Part shown: positions 12,362-28,474 of the stretch, piece by piece
Position numbering within the stretch: position 1 is the stretch's first letter
Layout: every line of letters starts with the position of its first letter
Source of the DNA: Brachionus manjavacas
Lineage: Eukaryota > Rotifera > Eurotatoria > Ploima > Brachionidae
Direction: 5' to 3'
Assembly: GCA_019054805.1 (NCBI GenBank)
Contig: JAHQIY010000003.1
Location: forward strand, 7,812,001-7,876,000
DNA length: 64,000 bases
Notes under the pieces: model-generated
The model's database searches: none
The model's input: the letters and a program-made list of their open reading frames with translations, nothing else
Told to the model about the DNA's origin: nothing
Made by a program: the position numbers and the translations under genes

Positions 12362-12640
12362 ATAACTTGTCACATTTACTAGATGACTTGAATTTGAATG
12401 GCGATTTAAACTTAATTAAGTCTTCTCGCAACAAAAAGAATTGAACACAAATTTGGTTACTGAAAAAAATATTCATTTGTTAAATGAAAACAGGCGTTGG
12501 CTTTGTGATGGTTCTTTTGACGTAGCACCAAGTTTATTCAAACTACTGTTTTCTCTTCCAGAATTTCATAACTTTTGCTTTTTCCAAACTAATGTAATAA
12601 AGTTGAACTATTTTAAACAAGGTCTCATTAGGTAATTTCT
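12362..12640 (+). mobile_element. Mutator-like (MULE) transposase fragment
   Basis: After the 99-bp repeat copy, a frame reads TNLVTEKNIHLLNENRRWLC then DGSFDVAPSLFKLLFSL and stops at 12635. The RRW..DGSFDVAPSLF pattern is the start of the MULE transposase core, where the first catalytic Asp lies in the W..DGTF motif. Only about 60 codons remain. The short distance from the MDNL-like start to this core suggests an internally deleted, non-autonomous copy. Confidence 0.7.
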
Positions 12641-12872
12641 TTAACATGAGGTTGCGATACGTTCTTGCTACCTATTCAAAAATGGATTTTTTCTTATTTT
12701 ATTTAAAAGCATTTTGTTTCGACAAATAAAATTAAATAAGAAGTTAAACATTAAAAATTCTCTTAATTTCAAATCTTAATATTTAAAATAAAAGTTTTTA
12801 AAATTTAGATATATAATAATCTGTTTAACATTTTTATTGCTAGAATTGAAAATTTTTTCAAAACTGACAAAA

Positions 12873-13702
12873 TTATCTTTGTTTCTCCGACCAAATATTG
12901 GTGCCACTGCAAACACAAATTTTTTTAAAGTTATCAAACACCTTTGATGAACGAGCCACAATCCCACCGCAAATCCTGAAATCAAAAATTTATCTTCTTA
13001 CTTCATTCATAATAAATCGGCTTACTTTTCATTATTTTTACAAATGAAGATTGATCGACCAAATAAGTTTTCTATTTTTAAAGAACTAATTACAAAATTG
13101 AATTCTGATCTGTTGTTTGCATCAACTGAAATTTTCAGAATGTCATCTTTAGAAGGAAGAAGACTGCATTTATCTCCCAAACTTGATAAATTGAAAAAAA
13201 GAATGTATGTAAAAGAGTTTGTGAAAAAAATTAATTTACTTATTCAACTTATCAGATAGATCACCATTTTCGAATAGAACCATTTCATGATCATCTTTTT
13301 CTAAACCACTAATGACTCCGTCAACCAAGCAATTTGACTCATCTAGTTGCACAATTCTAATTACTCCTTTTGGATCAATAAATTCTTTATTATAGTCAAA
13401 TAACTGAATGATGGCAGCATCATGTTTTTCTCCCATTCCTGTTATCACAACTTGGGATTTACTGAACTGAATTAACAGCTTGTGCAATTCATGTATCGGA
13501 ATTGATGACTTAACACAAAGCCTCCGGTTTGCAGCGTTGTAACTGACCCATTCAATTTGTCTTATTTCCAAGAGTTTTTCTTTAAGATGTTTTGAAAATT
13601 CTTCACTTAATTCCTTAAATTCGAATTCAAACTTGAAACAAAAACAAGTAAGAAGTTGAAAAAATTATAGATTGAAAAAACTACCAAGGGACCTTCTACC
13701 AT
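12873..13702 (-). CDS. CCS: CCS-like protein (copper chaperone for SOD) lacking most metal ligands
   Basis: Minus-strand exons complement(join(12873..12975, 13026..13181, 13240..13631, 13685..13702)) give 222 residues; all three introns (50, 58, 53 nt) keep phase. Residues 1-70 align with the Atx1-like domain I of CCS (SSIPIHELHKLL..SQVVITGMG matches TLPSQEVQALL..AVLKGMG). The middle aligns with the SOD-like domain (VDGVISGLE, GDLSDK, SVDANNRSEFNF, IENLFGRS). The end aligns with domain III (GGIVARS.., KKICVCSG..IW). The MxCxxC of domain I reads ELSEEF. The HxH of the SOD fold reads VLF, and the zinc-loop histidines and GRGGHPLSKITGNSG loop are gone. The domain III CxC is kept. CCS normally loads copper into SOD1 and oxidises its disulfide; here at most the disulfide step seems supported. 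Intact splicing and frame argue against a pseudogene. Confidence 0.82.
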
Positions 13703-14157
13703 TTTTGCAAAAAAAACGAATTTTAAAATATATTTAAAAATTTCAAGATTCACATTCAGATTAAAAGCAAAATTTTATTTTAGGTTTTTCTAAATTTATA
13801 GTAAAAACACCCATTCTAAAAAGTGCAAAGTTTTTTTAGGTTAAAAATATTTTTTATTCACTGATCTTTAAATTAAAAATATTTAGATCTTAAGATTTTA
13901 AGTTAGAAGCTTTCTTACAAAATATATTTTAAAAATAGTCATTTATTTCAGTTAGCTTGACTTTTGAAAAAAAAAATTACCAAATTAAGTAAATATTTAA
14001 CGAATTTACATTTGTCATTTTATTTTAGTTAAAATTTAGTATAGTTTATAAATCATCCATTTTTATATCGTCTTATTCTACAATTATGAAAATTGTTAGA
14101 AAAAATTAATTTTATTCTTAATTTTCTACTTTTTTTTTTCTACTTTTACTTTAAAAA
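13703..14157. promoter_or_regulatory. Shared divergent promoter region, CCS/SMC5
   Basis: The start codons of the CCS-like gene (-) and SMC5 (+) are 455 bp apart with no open frame between. A bidirectional promoter is inferred from the arrangement alone. No TATA box or Inr can be singled out in this AT-rich sequence. A long pyrimidine tract precedes the SMC5 ATG. Confidence 0.4.
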
Positions 14158-20137
<5,980 letters not shown>

Positions 20138-20929
20138 TTTATTTGTCTTTTGGATGAACCATTTATAAGAATAAGATAAAAAAATTAAACGATACTCAAT
20201 ACGTTTATAATCAATGAATTTACGTTTGTAAAATATTTTCAAAATTATATATCAAATAAAATTTAGTTAACTATTTTTCTAAATATCTTTTTTTTAAATA
20301 TTAATTAGGAAATTTGGGCCTGAACATCCAATTTTCGATAATTTTTTTATTGTGGCATTTTAGAAATTTAAATCACTTGATTTATTCTTTTGAAAAAACT
20401 TTGAACATTTTCCTTCGAGATGATTCTAAATAATTAGCACAAAAATTAAAGTTACTTGGCCAAAAACCTATTCTTTTTATCACAAAGATTATTTTCTAAT
20501 TTATTTTTGAAGTTTTAATTGTAAAATTAATTTTTTTGATATTATTAGACATTTACGCCCAATTTTGTTGAAATTTGGGTAACTTTTTATCGAGTGATTG
20601 TTCTGAGAATGGGTTAGGTTACCTACCATTTCGGGTATTTGGATTGAATTATTCGTATTTTTGGATACAGTGGAATACTCATTGAAAAAATCTTTAAAAA
20701 ATTGATCATTTAGGTTTGGGTATAGGTTAAGTTAGCCAATTTTTGAGATTTTTCAGATTTAAACTAAATGAAGTAAAATACCGAAGTAAATTAAAGTGAA
20801 TTAAAATTTTGTCTTTTCTTTAGTTGCATTCTAAGTAAAATGTTAATTTAAATTTTTATTTTTTTAAAATAATAAAAAAAAATTCATTCTATATATTAAT
20901 CAAATGGGTTTAATTTTTTTTGCATCAAT
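20138..20929. other. SMC5-LIPT1 intergenic region with diverged foldback copy
   Basis: A poly(A) signal AATAAA occurs near 20257. From about 20545 to 20770 the sequence resembles the foldback element at 39887-40284: CAATTTTGTTG.., GGGTTAGG.TACC.., TTGAATTATTCGTATTTTTGG, and TTTAGGTTTGGGTAT match in order. The rest is AT-rich and featureless. Confidence 0.55.
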
Positions 20930-22051
20930 ATGAATATTAGTAAAATATTAAACAATTTTAAAATCAGTTTATGGAAACGAAAATACTCACAATCTGTAAT
21001 TGAAAAAATAATTCCAAAAAAGCCTGGCAGTATTGCATTGGTCTCTTCATCTAATAATATCTACTACAATCTGGCATTGGAAAACTATTTAGCTGAAAAT
21101 GTTGACTTGAAAGATAGGAATATCCTTCTAATGTGGATAAGTGAACCTTGCATAGTCTTAGGCCGTCATCAAAATCCATGGATCGAATGCAATGTTAAAG
21201 AAGCTTTATCACGAAATGTTAAAGTTGTGCGTAGATATAGTGGCGGTGGATGTGTGTACCATGATCATGGAAATTTGAATATATCCTTTATTACAGATCG
21301 TCAACGCTACGACCGTAAATTTAACTTGACAATCATAAAAAACTCAATGGAAAAACTCAATTTCAATAATGTAAGCTTTGATATTACATCAAGACATGAT
21401 ATTTTTGTCAAAAACCATCAAAATCTTTCCGAAAGCTTCAAGATATCCGGAAGTGCTGCTAGATTAGCTTCCAATTTTTCCTACCATCATTGCACTCTTT
21501 TATTCGATGCGAATTTGGATAACATGAAGTTATTAAGATCAAATTTTATCGATCTGATTAGCACCAAGGCTACTCCAAGTGTTCGATCTAAATGCATAAA
21601 TTTGAAAAAATTTTTACGTGAACAAAACTTTAATTTAACTCAAGTGGTCAACAAGTTAAGTGAAGAATTTTGGAGATTTAACTCTACTAATTGGTCAAGC
21701 GAGTTTTTGTATCAATACGTTAACCCGGAAGATGATGACATTAAGTTGACAACTGAAAAATATTCTAAAGAATTATCTTCTTGGCATTTTGCTTTTGGCT
21801 CAACTCCCAAATTTGATTTACTTGTTAATTTGGCAAATAATAGGAAAATAGTTTTTAAAATTGTCAATGGTGCTATTAATAATTATGAACTAACAGATAT
21901 TTCTGATGAATCTGTGAAAAAAGGTTTAAATATCCTTTTAGACACTAAATTCGAAAGAAAATCAATTTTAGAAAAATTTACAAATTACAACCTAGTCGAT
22001 TTGAATTCACAATTTATTGAGTTATTTGAATTTTTTAATAAAAACTTATAG
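20930..22051 (+). CDS. LIPT1: Lipoyltransferase 1, mitochondrial
   Basis: A single-exon gene of 373 residues, the same length as human LIPT1. The enzyme transfers lipoyl groups onto E2 subunits of mitochondrial 2-oxoacid dehydrogenases. Seen: a basic N-terminus (LNNFKISLWKRKYSQS) consistent with a mitochondrial presequence; the lipoate ligase fold motif RRYSGGGCVYHDHGNLN; FKISGSAARL, which corresponds to the lysine-containing K(I/L)SG(T/S)A motif; and YHHCTLLF. The C-terminal accessory domain is present but diverged. The start is the ATG preceding the presequence. It is followed after 52 nt by DERA on the same strand. Confidence 0.93.
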   Translation: MNISKILNNFKISLWKRKYSQSVIEKIIPKKPGSIALVSSSNNIYYNLALENYLAENVDLKDRNILLMWISEPCIVLGRHQNPWIECNVKEALSRNVKVVRRYSGGGCVYHDHGNLNISFITDRQRYDRKFNLTIIKNSMEKLNFNNVSFDITSRHDIFVKNHQNLSESFKISGSAARLASNFSYHHCTLLFDANLDNMKLLRSNFIDLISTKATPSVRSKCINLKKFLREQNFNLTQVVNKLSEEFWRFNSTNWSSEFLYQYVNPEDDDIKLTTEKYSKELSSWHFAFGSTPKFDLLVNLANNRKIVFKIVNGAINNYELTDISDESVKKGLNILLDTKFERKSILEKFTNYNLVDLNSQFIELFEFFNKNL

Positions 22052-22103
22052 AAATATTGATTATATAATTTTAATTTTATCTTTAGAAAATATTTTTTTT
22101 AAA
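22052..22103 (+). promoter_or_regulatory. 52-nt intercistronic region with 3' splice-site-like sequence
   Basis: The gap between the LIPT1 stop and DERA ATG contains TTTTAATTTTATCTTTAG, a good acceptor, 17 nt before the ATG, and no AATAAA. An acceptor with no upstream exon donor in the gap is what a spliced-leader trans-splicing site in an operon looks like. Read-through cis-splicing from LIPT1 is an alternative. Confidence 0.45.
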
Positions 22104-23297
22104 ATGGTATCTCACAATCCAGGAATAGATTTTGGTAAATTAACAATTAAAAATTATTTATATCTAATATCTAGATTGTTTTTAGACGAAAAATTAATTA
22201 ACAATGTTAATCTTAACTTGACAGCGATCAAAAAAAGAGCTTCTGAGTATGCTACTCGTAGAGCAGTAAAAAAAGAACACCAAGTTGCTTGGCTTTTGAG
22301 AGCAATTACTTGTATTGACTTGACCACTCTAAGTGGTGATGATACTGAGTCTAATGTTCAAAAACTTTGCTATAAAGCATCAAATCCGATCAGAGCTGAT
22401 CTCTTGAAACAATTGGGATTTCAACCAAAAGGTTTTAAAAATCAAAGAAAAAAATTAATTATAAAAAGATAAATAGTAAGATGTTTTTTTTAAGAATTAA
22501 CATGTGGAGCTGTCTGTGTTTATCCATCTAGAGTATCCGACGCATTCGGAGCACTTTCTAGTTTCAAAATGAATGAAAAAATACCTATTGCCGCAGTTGC
22601 AACTGGTTTTCCAAGCGGTCAATATCATTTGGAAACAAGACTTAAAGAGATAAAACTAACGGTAGCTGACGGAGCCAGTGAAATTGACATTGTTATAAAC
22701 CGTACAGCAGCTCTTCAAGGAAATTGGAAGCGTAATTTTTTGCCATCATTGGTAGACGGTGAATTTAAGGGAATATTTTCCAACAAAAAAATCTACCAAT
22801 TTCACTGTTTTTTAATTTTTTGAATTTTATTTTAGTATTTATTTTAAAAAAAAGTTTTATATGATGAATTAAAACAAATGAAGGAAGCTTGCGGAAATGC
22901 ACACATGAAGTCAATTCTTGCAGTGGGTGAACTAGGAACTCTGGAGAATGTCTATAAAGCATCAATGGTAGCCATGATGGCTGGAAGTGATTTTATAAAA
23001 ACGTCTACTGGCAAAGAAGGCGTAAATGCAACATTGGTAAATGCGTTGGTCATGATTAGGGCACTGAGAGACTTTTACTGGATCACTGGATATAAGGTTG
23101 GTTTTAAACCTGCCGGAGGTATTCGCACTGCAAAAGACGCTTGTGTTTGGTTGACAATGATGAACGAAGAACTAGATGAAGAATGGACTACTAATAAATT
23201 ATTTAGATTGGGTGCCAGTGCTCTGTTAGGAGACATTGAACGACAGGTTTATCACTATGTTACAGGAAGATATGCTGCCGCGCATGAGTTACCATAA
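22104..23297 (+). CDS. DERA: Deoxyribose-phosphate aldolase
   Basis: Exons join(22104..22431, 22495..22731, 22855..23297) are in phase and give 335 residues (human 318). DERA cleaves 2-deoxyribose-5-phosphate to glyceraldehyde-3-phosphate and acetaldehyde. Motifs seen in order: CIDLTTLSGDDTESNVQKLC, GAVCVYPSRV, AAVATGFPSGQ, DGASEIDIVINR, LAVGELGT, FIKTSTGKEG with the Schiff-base lysine, and GFKPAGGIRTAKDA with the second active-site lysine. It ends GRYAAAHELP much like the human protein. Intron 1 uses a weak donor (G|GTTTTA), the only one that keeps phase. The neighbour LIPT1 has no known pathway link. Confidence 0.94.
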
Positions 23298-23320
23298 AAT
23301 CTGGGGAAAGAATAGGAAAT

Positions 23321-23333
23321 TTTATTAAATAAA
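23321..23333. terminator. Near-abutting convergent poly(A) signals
   Basis: TTTATT at 23321-23326 (AATAAA on the minus strand, for CCDC93) and AATAAA at 23328-23333 (for DERA) are separated by one base in the 65-bp gap between the two stop codons. Both genes therefore seem to end inside each other's 3' UTR. Confidence 0.55.
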
Positions 23334-23362
23334 AAATTTAAATTAATGACTAGTTTGATTAA

Positions 23363-26300
23363 TTATTGAATTTTTGATAAAAGTGTTTCATTCTTTTTGC
23401 ATTCCTTTAAAAAAAAAAGTTAAAACGGGCTTTTTGAAAAAAATATCCCACTTACTTCTTGGAAATCTTTGATTGTTTTGTAGTATAATCGTTTCTTTTC
23501 AATTAAATCTATATATTGATCATTTAATGCATCCAAATCGGATTTAGCTTTGATCTTTTTGTTCTCGACCTTAAAATTAATTAATTAATTTTCAGCATTT
23601 ATTTTTATTTTAAGTATTTTGTGGAAAAAATTATTTAGTTGTAATACTTTAGAAACATTATTTTTGACGCCTTCAAGGATTGCATCCAATTGCCTCACAA
23701 ATTGGTCGCGATTACTCGGCGACGACATAGCTCTTTAAATTAAATTTAGTGTACAAATTTAAATTATTGATCAAAATTACTGCTTAAATTGGTCATATAT
23801 AGAATTATAAAGTGTAATGACTTTATTAATGTGAAATTTTTTATCCTCTAAAACATTATACAATATGTAAAATTGTTTTGTTTGAACATAGCCAGTAGAT
23901 ACTAGAATTCAGAAAATAAAATTAAAAGCAATTTTTGAAAATTCTTAACTTACATTGATTATAAAGCTCAATAAAACGCTTTTGATATTGAGTTAGTTCA
24001 CTTTTTGAAGGAATTTCATCTAATTTTCGTTTTAATGTTGAAATTTCTCTATTCTTTCTGGCAACTTTTAATCTAAGAGTTTGCAGTTTAGCTTTTGCTG
24101 CTTCGTATTGTTCATTTATTTTCTCATTTTTTTCTTTTTCTTCCAAATTTTCAATCATTAATGTTTTTTTTTCCAAATTCTCTATTTCCTTCTGAATTAT
24201 GACTGCCTCTTCTTTACAACTTTTTTTGAAACCAACTTCCAACTTTCTAAGTTCATCATATTCTTTCACTAATTCTTCAAGTTTTTGAACATTTCTTTAA
24301 AATTATAAAATAAAATAAAATGTAAGCGCCAAATAGAAAATTACTTTTTATCGGCACTTTTTTCATATTCTTCTAAATTAACTAATTCTTGTTCTAAATT
24401 TTTTTCATCATTTAAAAGCTTTATAATTAAATGGTTAGTTTTAGGATTTTAAATCTAAAGATCAACAAACTTTTTCTAATTCTTTGTTTTTGTTTTCTAA
24501 GTCTTGATTAAGTGCGTCCAATTCAGATTTTTGTTCGTCTATTTGACGTTCTTTTTGTTCAGCTTGTTTTCTTAGGATATTTGTTAATCGTTGCTTGTGC
24601 TGCAAACCCCCAGCAAGACTATCACCTGAAGCAGCCAACTTTTCCAACTGCTCAATTTCATTTTGCAATTCATTTTCCTAAAAAAATGATTAGATTTTTT
24701 TTATTTCTAAATCATTATGAGAGGAAGAAAAATTTGAGTAAGTACCAGAAAAACATTAACTATTTATTAATTAAGATTTTAAATTTTGCTTTTAAAAATT
24801 TATTTAAAAAAAGAATTCTAATAAAAAGAAGATTCTAATAAAATTTTTTTCTCTTTTGAAATTAAAAATTTTGTAAACATTAAAAAAAGGAAAAAAGATT
24901 AGGAAACATGCGGCGATGTTAAACGTTAAACCTAAACAAAAGCAATAAAATAAATAGATTTTTGTATTTAAAGAATTTTTAATTTTAAATTAATTTTTTA
25001 ATTCTTTAAATGTTTTGCTTTGCTTTAATTTTTTTGCTACAAAATGCACCGCCGCGGAAACAATGATTTAAAAAAAAATTTATTTCGTGGTTTTCAAAAG
25101 AGTAACATTTGCATTTAGAATTTGCCGATCAAGATTTAAAATTCGATTGAAATATTGTAATTTCTGAGTGTATTAATTTTATTTTACAAATAAGAATCAT
25201 TTTTTTAACATAAATAAGAATAATTAAAAAGAAACTTAAATTTAATTTTGTGAGATCTAATAATTTTTAGATTCAATACAGCGTTAAATTAAATACTTTA
25301 GATATTAAATATCTTAAAACTATCAATAAAAAATTTCAAATTTTTATTTTCAAAATTTTTACAAGAATCATTTAAATAAAATATTTTTAATTTAAAGATT
25401 ATAAAACACTTCATATTTGCAGAAAATAGGTTTTAGAGACAAATTGAAAAAAAATAATAAAAATAAAGTTTGTGAAATAATAATGGAGAGAAAAGGCTAA
25501 ATTTTTTTTGCATTTCAAAAAAAACATTAACCCAGAATTTTTCTAAAATTCTTTTAAAGATTTAGAAATATGCTAAAATACTAACCTTATTTGAAAAATC
25601 TGTGACAATTTGTTGTAAAGTAGATTGCTGAAGTCCAAGAATATGGCCCACTGCATTTGCGTTCAGTTTGTTCTGTTTTTGATCGGTTTCAGTCATTTCA
25701 TCAATTAATTTTTTAATATTCTGTTCCTCTTCAGTCATGACGCCTGACTTTGCTTCTTTTTCTTGCCTATTTTGCTTAGAACCTTGAGCTTGTACTTGCT
25801 GTTGATTCGCTATATTGCTTAATAGAATATTCTGTTGACCATATTCAAGAAGAGTTGATTGAATTTTTGTTTCAGGATCTTTTATTTTATCCAAATCTTT
25901 TCGTACAAATTTTCTCTCGGGAGCATTTAATTCCCTTAAATTATTCAGAAATTTCATGGCAATATTTCTCCTGCTAGCCTCTAAATCATCGGCTTGTTTA
26001 CTTCTCTAATAGAATAATTCAATAGTAAAAAATTTGGTCTTATATTTTACCATTTTTTCGAATTGGGATATGGCAAAAGATCGGTTCATGTCACCCATTT
26101 CAGCTCTTGTTTCGATTGCTTTTTTAACCAGCCACTGCATTACAGGAAAAACATGGATAAAATCCAAACCTTGAATTTGATGGGGCTCGATTCTGTGAGG
26201 ACACTTCATTCGTGGCAGAACAGAAACAATTCTTTCAACTAAGGCTCTTAAATTAATTTGTCTTGTTATCTTTAAATAAGTTTTTTATTTATTTTTTTAC

Positions 26301-26627
26301 ATTTTTTGGCCTATAGTGGAACTCTCTTGGAATAAAAGGTCTACATCTACATCAAAATTACAAGTTGTAATACACCATGTCATTCCGCCGACTATTTTAT
26401 CAAAAGCCGAAAGACCCTTAATTCTAGCTCTGAAATAGCCTGCCGCTACGAGTAATTCCACAGTTTCTTGAAACTTGGTTTGTTGTTCTTCATCTTCTCG
26501 AACATCGAACTAATATTTAATAATCTTAAAACATATAAATCAATTGATTTTTTAAAAATTAAACTTGTATTTGTCTTCCTGATTGATCAGTAGGTGCAGT
26601 ATAGAATTTTGATGAAAATTTTGACAT
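23363..26627 (-). CDS. CCDC93: CCDC93, subunit of the CCC/Commander endosomal complex
   Basis: Eleven exons: complement(join(23363..23404, 23456..23569, 23648..23732, 23781..23901, 23954..24294, 24345..24418, 24471..24677, 25586..26005, 26051..26246, 26301..26509, 26565..26627)). All junctions keep phase; 623 residues (human 631). CCDC93 with CCDC22 and COMMD proteins supports retromer/retriever cargo recycling. Seen: N-terminal NN-CH domain ([67 protein letters not shown]), then TLLEYGQQ, the VGHILGLQ segment and a long coiled coil including [26 protein letters not shown] and LLSKIQ at the end. Introns are 45-78 nt except the seventh from the 3' end (908 nt). The AG 6 nt before the ATG could be a trans-splice acceptor. 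Confidence 0.95.
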
Positions 26628-27568
26628 ATTATCTAAAGTTGATTAGATAAGGAATGAAATTTTATAGTATTATTTTAAATTTAATAAAATAATTTTTTTC
26701 TCATTTTTTTTGAAAAAAAAAATATACTTTTTTTATCTAATAATTGCAGCTTTTTTTTAAATTTTTAAATGATTTTATACTCACATTTTTTGATTTATTA
26801 GAAAACGTTTAGCTAAAATTAATTAATTAATGAAGGCTTTTTAAAACCAATTCACTAAAATTTCTAAAAAATCAACAATTTTTAGTAATTACAGATTATT
26901 TATAAATTTAATTTTTTTAATGCTAAAATAAAGAATATCCATAAAAATTTTGTTTACGCATAAAAGTATTAAAAAAGTTTTATTCCCAAATAAACAAGTT
27001 CTTAGTCTTTTTTGTTTCGACAAAGTTTCGACTTGTACAAAGTAGAGTATAAATTTAAACAGACTTAAAGTAAACTTTCGATTCATTTAACAAAATGTTT
27101 TCTAGATTTTCAATAAATTTTCCTTAGTTTTTTCATCGTCTTTAGAGCAAATTTCTGTGTATTCAACCTCATCTTTTGTTAATATATTTGAGCCCTATAT
27201 TTTGCCGTTTTTAAAAAGAAAAAATTATTCTAAAATATTTTTTAAGAAAAATAAGAATAAATAAATATTATGGTAAATTAAAAATCTAATTTGATTTTTA
27301 ATTTAATTATAATCAAGTTATGAAAATTCAGGTAATTAAAATTTTATTTATTAATATTGGCGAAATATGATAAATCGTCATTTATGAAATGAAAGATTTA
27401 AAAAATTATTTTGGTCCCTTGTTACCACAAATTTAAGGGGATAGATAGACTGATTCTTTTCGACTTAAAATATTGTTTGCTTTAATTTTAGAACTATTAT
27501 AAATATGCAAAATTTAGAACTATTATTCAATTACCAATAATTCAAGCATTCACTCAAGAAAACTGAAC
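26628..27568. other. Intergenic, AT-rich
   Basis: Upstream of CCDC93 and up to the MITE at 27573. A 65-codon minus-strand open frame (26889-27086) is AT-driven and resembles no family. Nothing else is recognised. Confidence 0.5.
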
Positions 27569-27572
27569 TTAT

Positions 27573-28172
27573 CACTCAAAGGGTTTATAAAACCCGACTT
27601 TCAAAAATCGGTTATAATAAACAAATTATTCTCAAAATCTATATTTTTTTTAAACTAAACTTAATATTAAACACCAATTACAACTTTCTATGATAATATC
27701 TTAATCAGGAAAAAAAATTCCAATATTAAAATGAGAAATAAGTATAGAGCTATCAAAAAAAAAAAGAAAATATTCATAATTTTGGTTTTATTTTGAGAAG
27801 AAAAATTCATAATGACCAAAATATATTTCAGAGCTTCTTCTCTAAGACATGATAAATTTTCTAAATTTTAGTATTTAATAATCAAATTTAGATTAAAATT
27901 AATATTTTATTGCAAAACTTTAAATTAAAACACATTTTAATGCGTCAATACAAGACATTTTTAAAGTCGGGTTTATAAACCCGATTGTCCTTAATGTATA
28001 TTTTTTTTTGCAGAAAAAATTCAACTTTTTATTTTGATAATCAAAAAATTTTATTAGTTTTTGGTTTAAAAACAATTAGTAAAAAGTTGAGGGCTGCAAG
28101 AGAATCGTATATTTAGATATCTTTGAAAAACTATGCTAAAAGGGTTTTATAAACCCGACCGTCCTTTGAGTG
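27573..28172. mobile_element. 600-bp MITE with TTAT target-site duplication
   Basis: The element starts CACTCAAAGGGTTTATAAAA and ends with the inverted form, GGTTTTATAAACCCGACC then GTCCTTTGAGTG. It is flanked on both sides by TTAT (27569-27572 and 28173-28176). Each end carries a subterminal near-palindrome of the type GGGTTTATAAACCCG, and a third copy lies inside at about 27964-27980. No open frame, so it is a non-autonomous DNA transposon of unassigned superfamily. Confidence 0.85.
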
Positions 28173-28176
28173 TTAT

Positions 28177-28474
28177 AGATAGTTAAGTAGAGAAATTACA
28201 CCTTTATTTCAATAAAATATCTCAATGGGAAAAAATAAAAAATTGAAATTTTGTCGCTATTTAATGTACTTTATTGTTGCTATTTCCTATTGCAGAAAAC
28301 ATTACACTTTAATTATTTAACAATCATTATTTATTAAAATAATTATTAAAATAAACTGAATTATCAAACACTTTTTTATTTTTATCAAAGTACTATTTCA
28401 CAAGTACAATTTAAAAAAAACAAAAAAAATTTTTAAATTTAGTATTTCTATTCACAAAAATAATAAAATATAAA
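28177..28474. other. 3' flank of GPANK1
   Basis: About 300 bp of AT-rich sequence between the MITE and the GPANK1 stop codon. On the minus strand it is the GPANK1 3' UTR; candidate AATAAA-like signals are abundant but none can be singled out. Confidence 0.4.

Noticed and set aside
9102-12460. 99-bp repeats as a target-site duplication of the LINE insertion
   Set aside because: Far too long for LINE or MULE duplications (usually under 20 bp), and the sequence is itself transposon coding sequence.
12776-12985. 69-codon minus-strand frame starting MISGFAVGLWLV
   Set aside because: Different frame from the CCS exon 4 at the same place, which reads GGIVARS and KKICVCSG.
13044-13259. 71-codon plus-strand frame
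   Set aside because: Overlaps exon 3 of the CCS-like gene in antisense; the minus-strand reading aligns with CCS and keeps phase.
12873-13702. CCS-like gene as a pseudogene
   Set aside because: Four exons keep frame and splice sites and domain III is well conserved, so relaxed decay is unlikely, though not excluded.
26247-26300. A 31-nt intron in CCDC93 (26270-26300)
   Set aside because: A second acceptor at 26247-26248 keeps phase and gives [13 protein letters not shown], matching the family; the intron is then a normal 54 nt.
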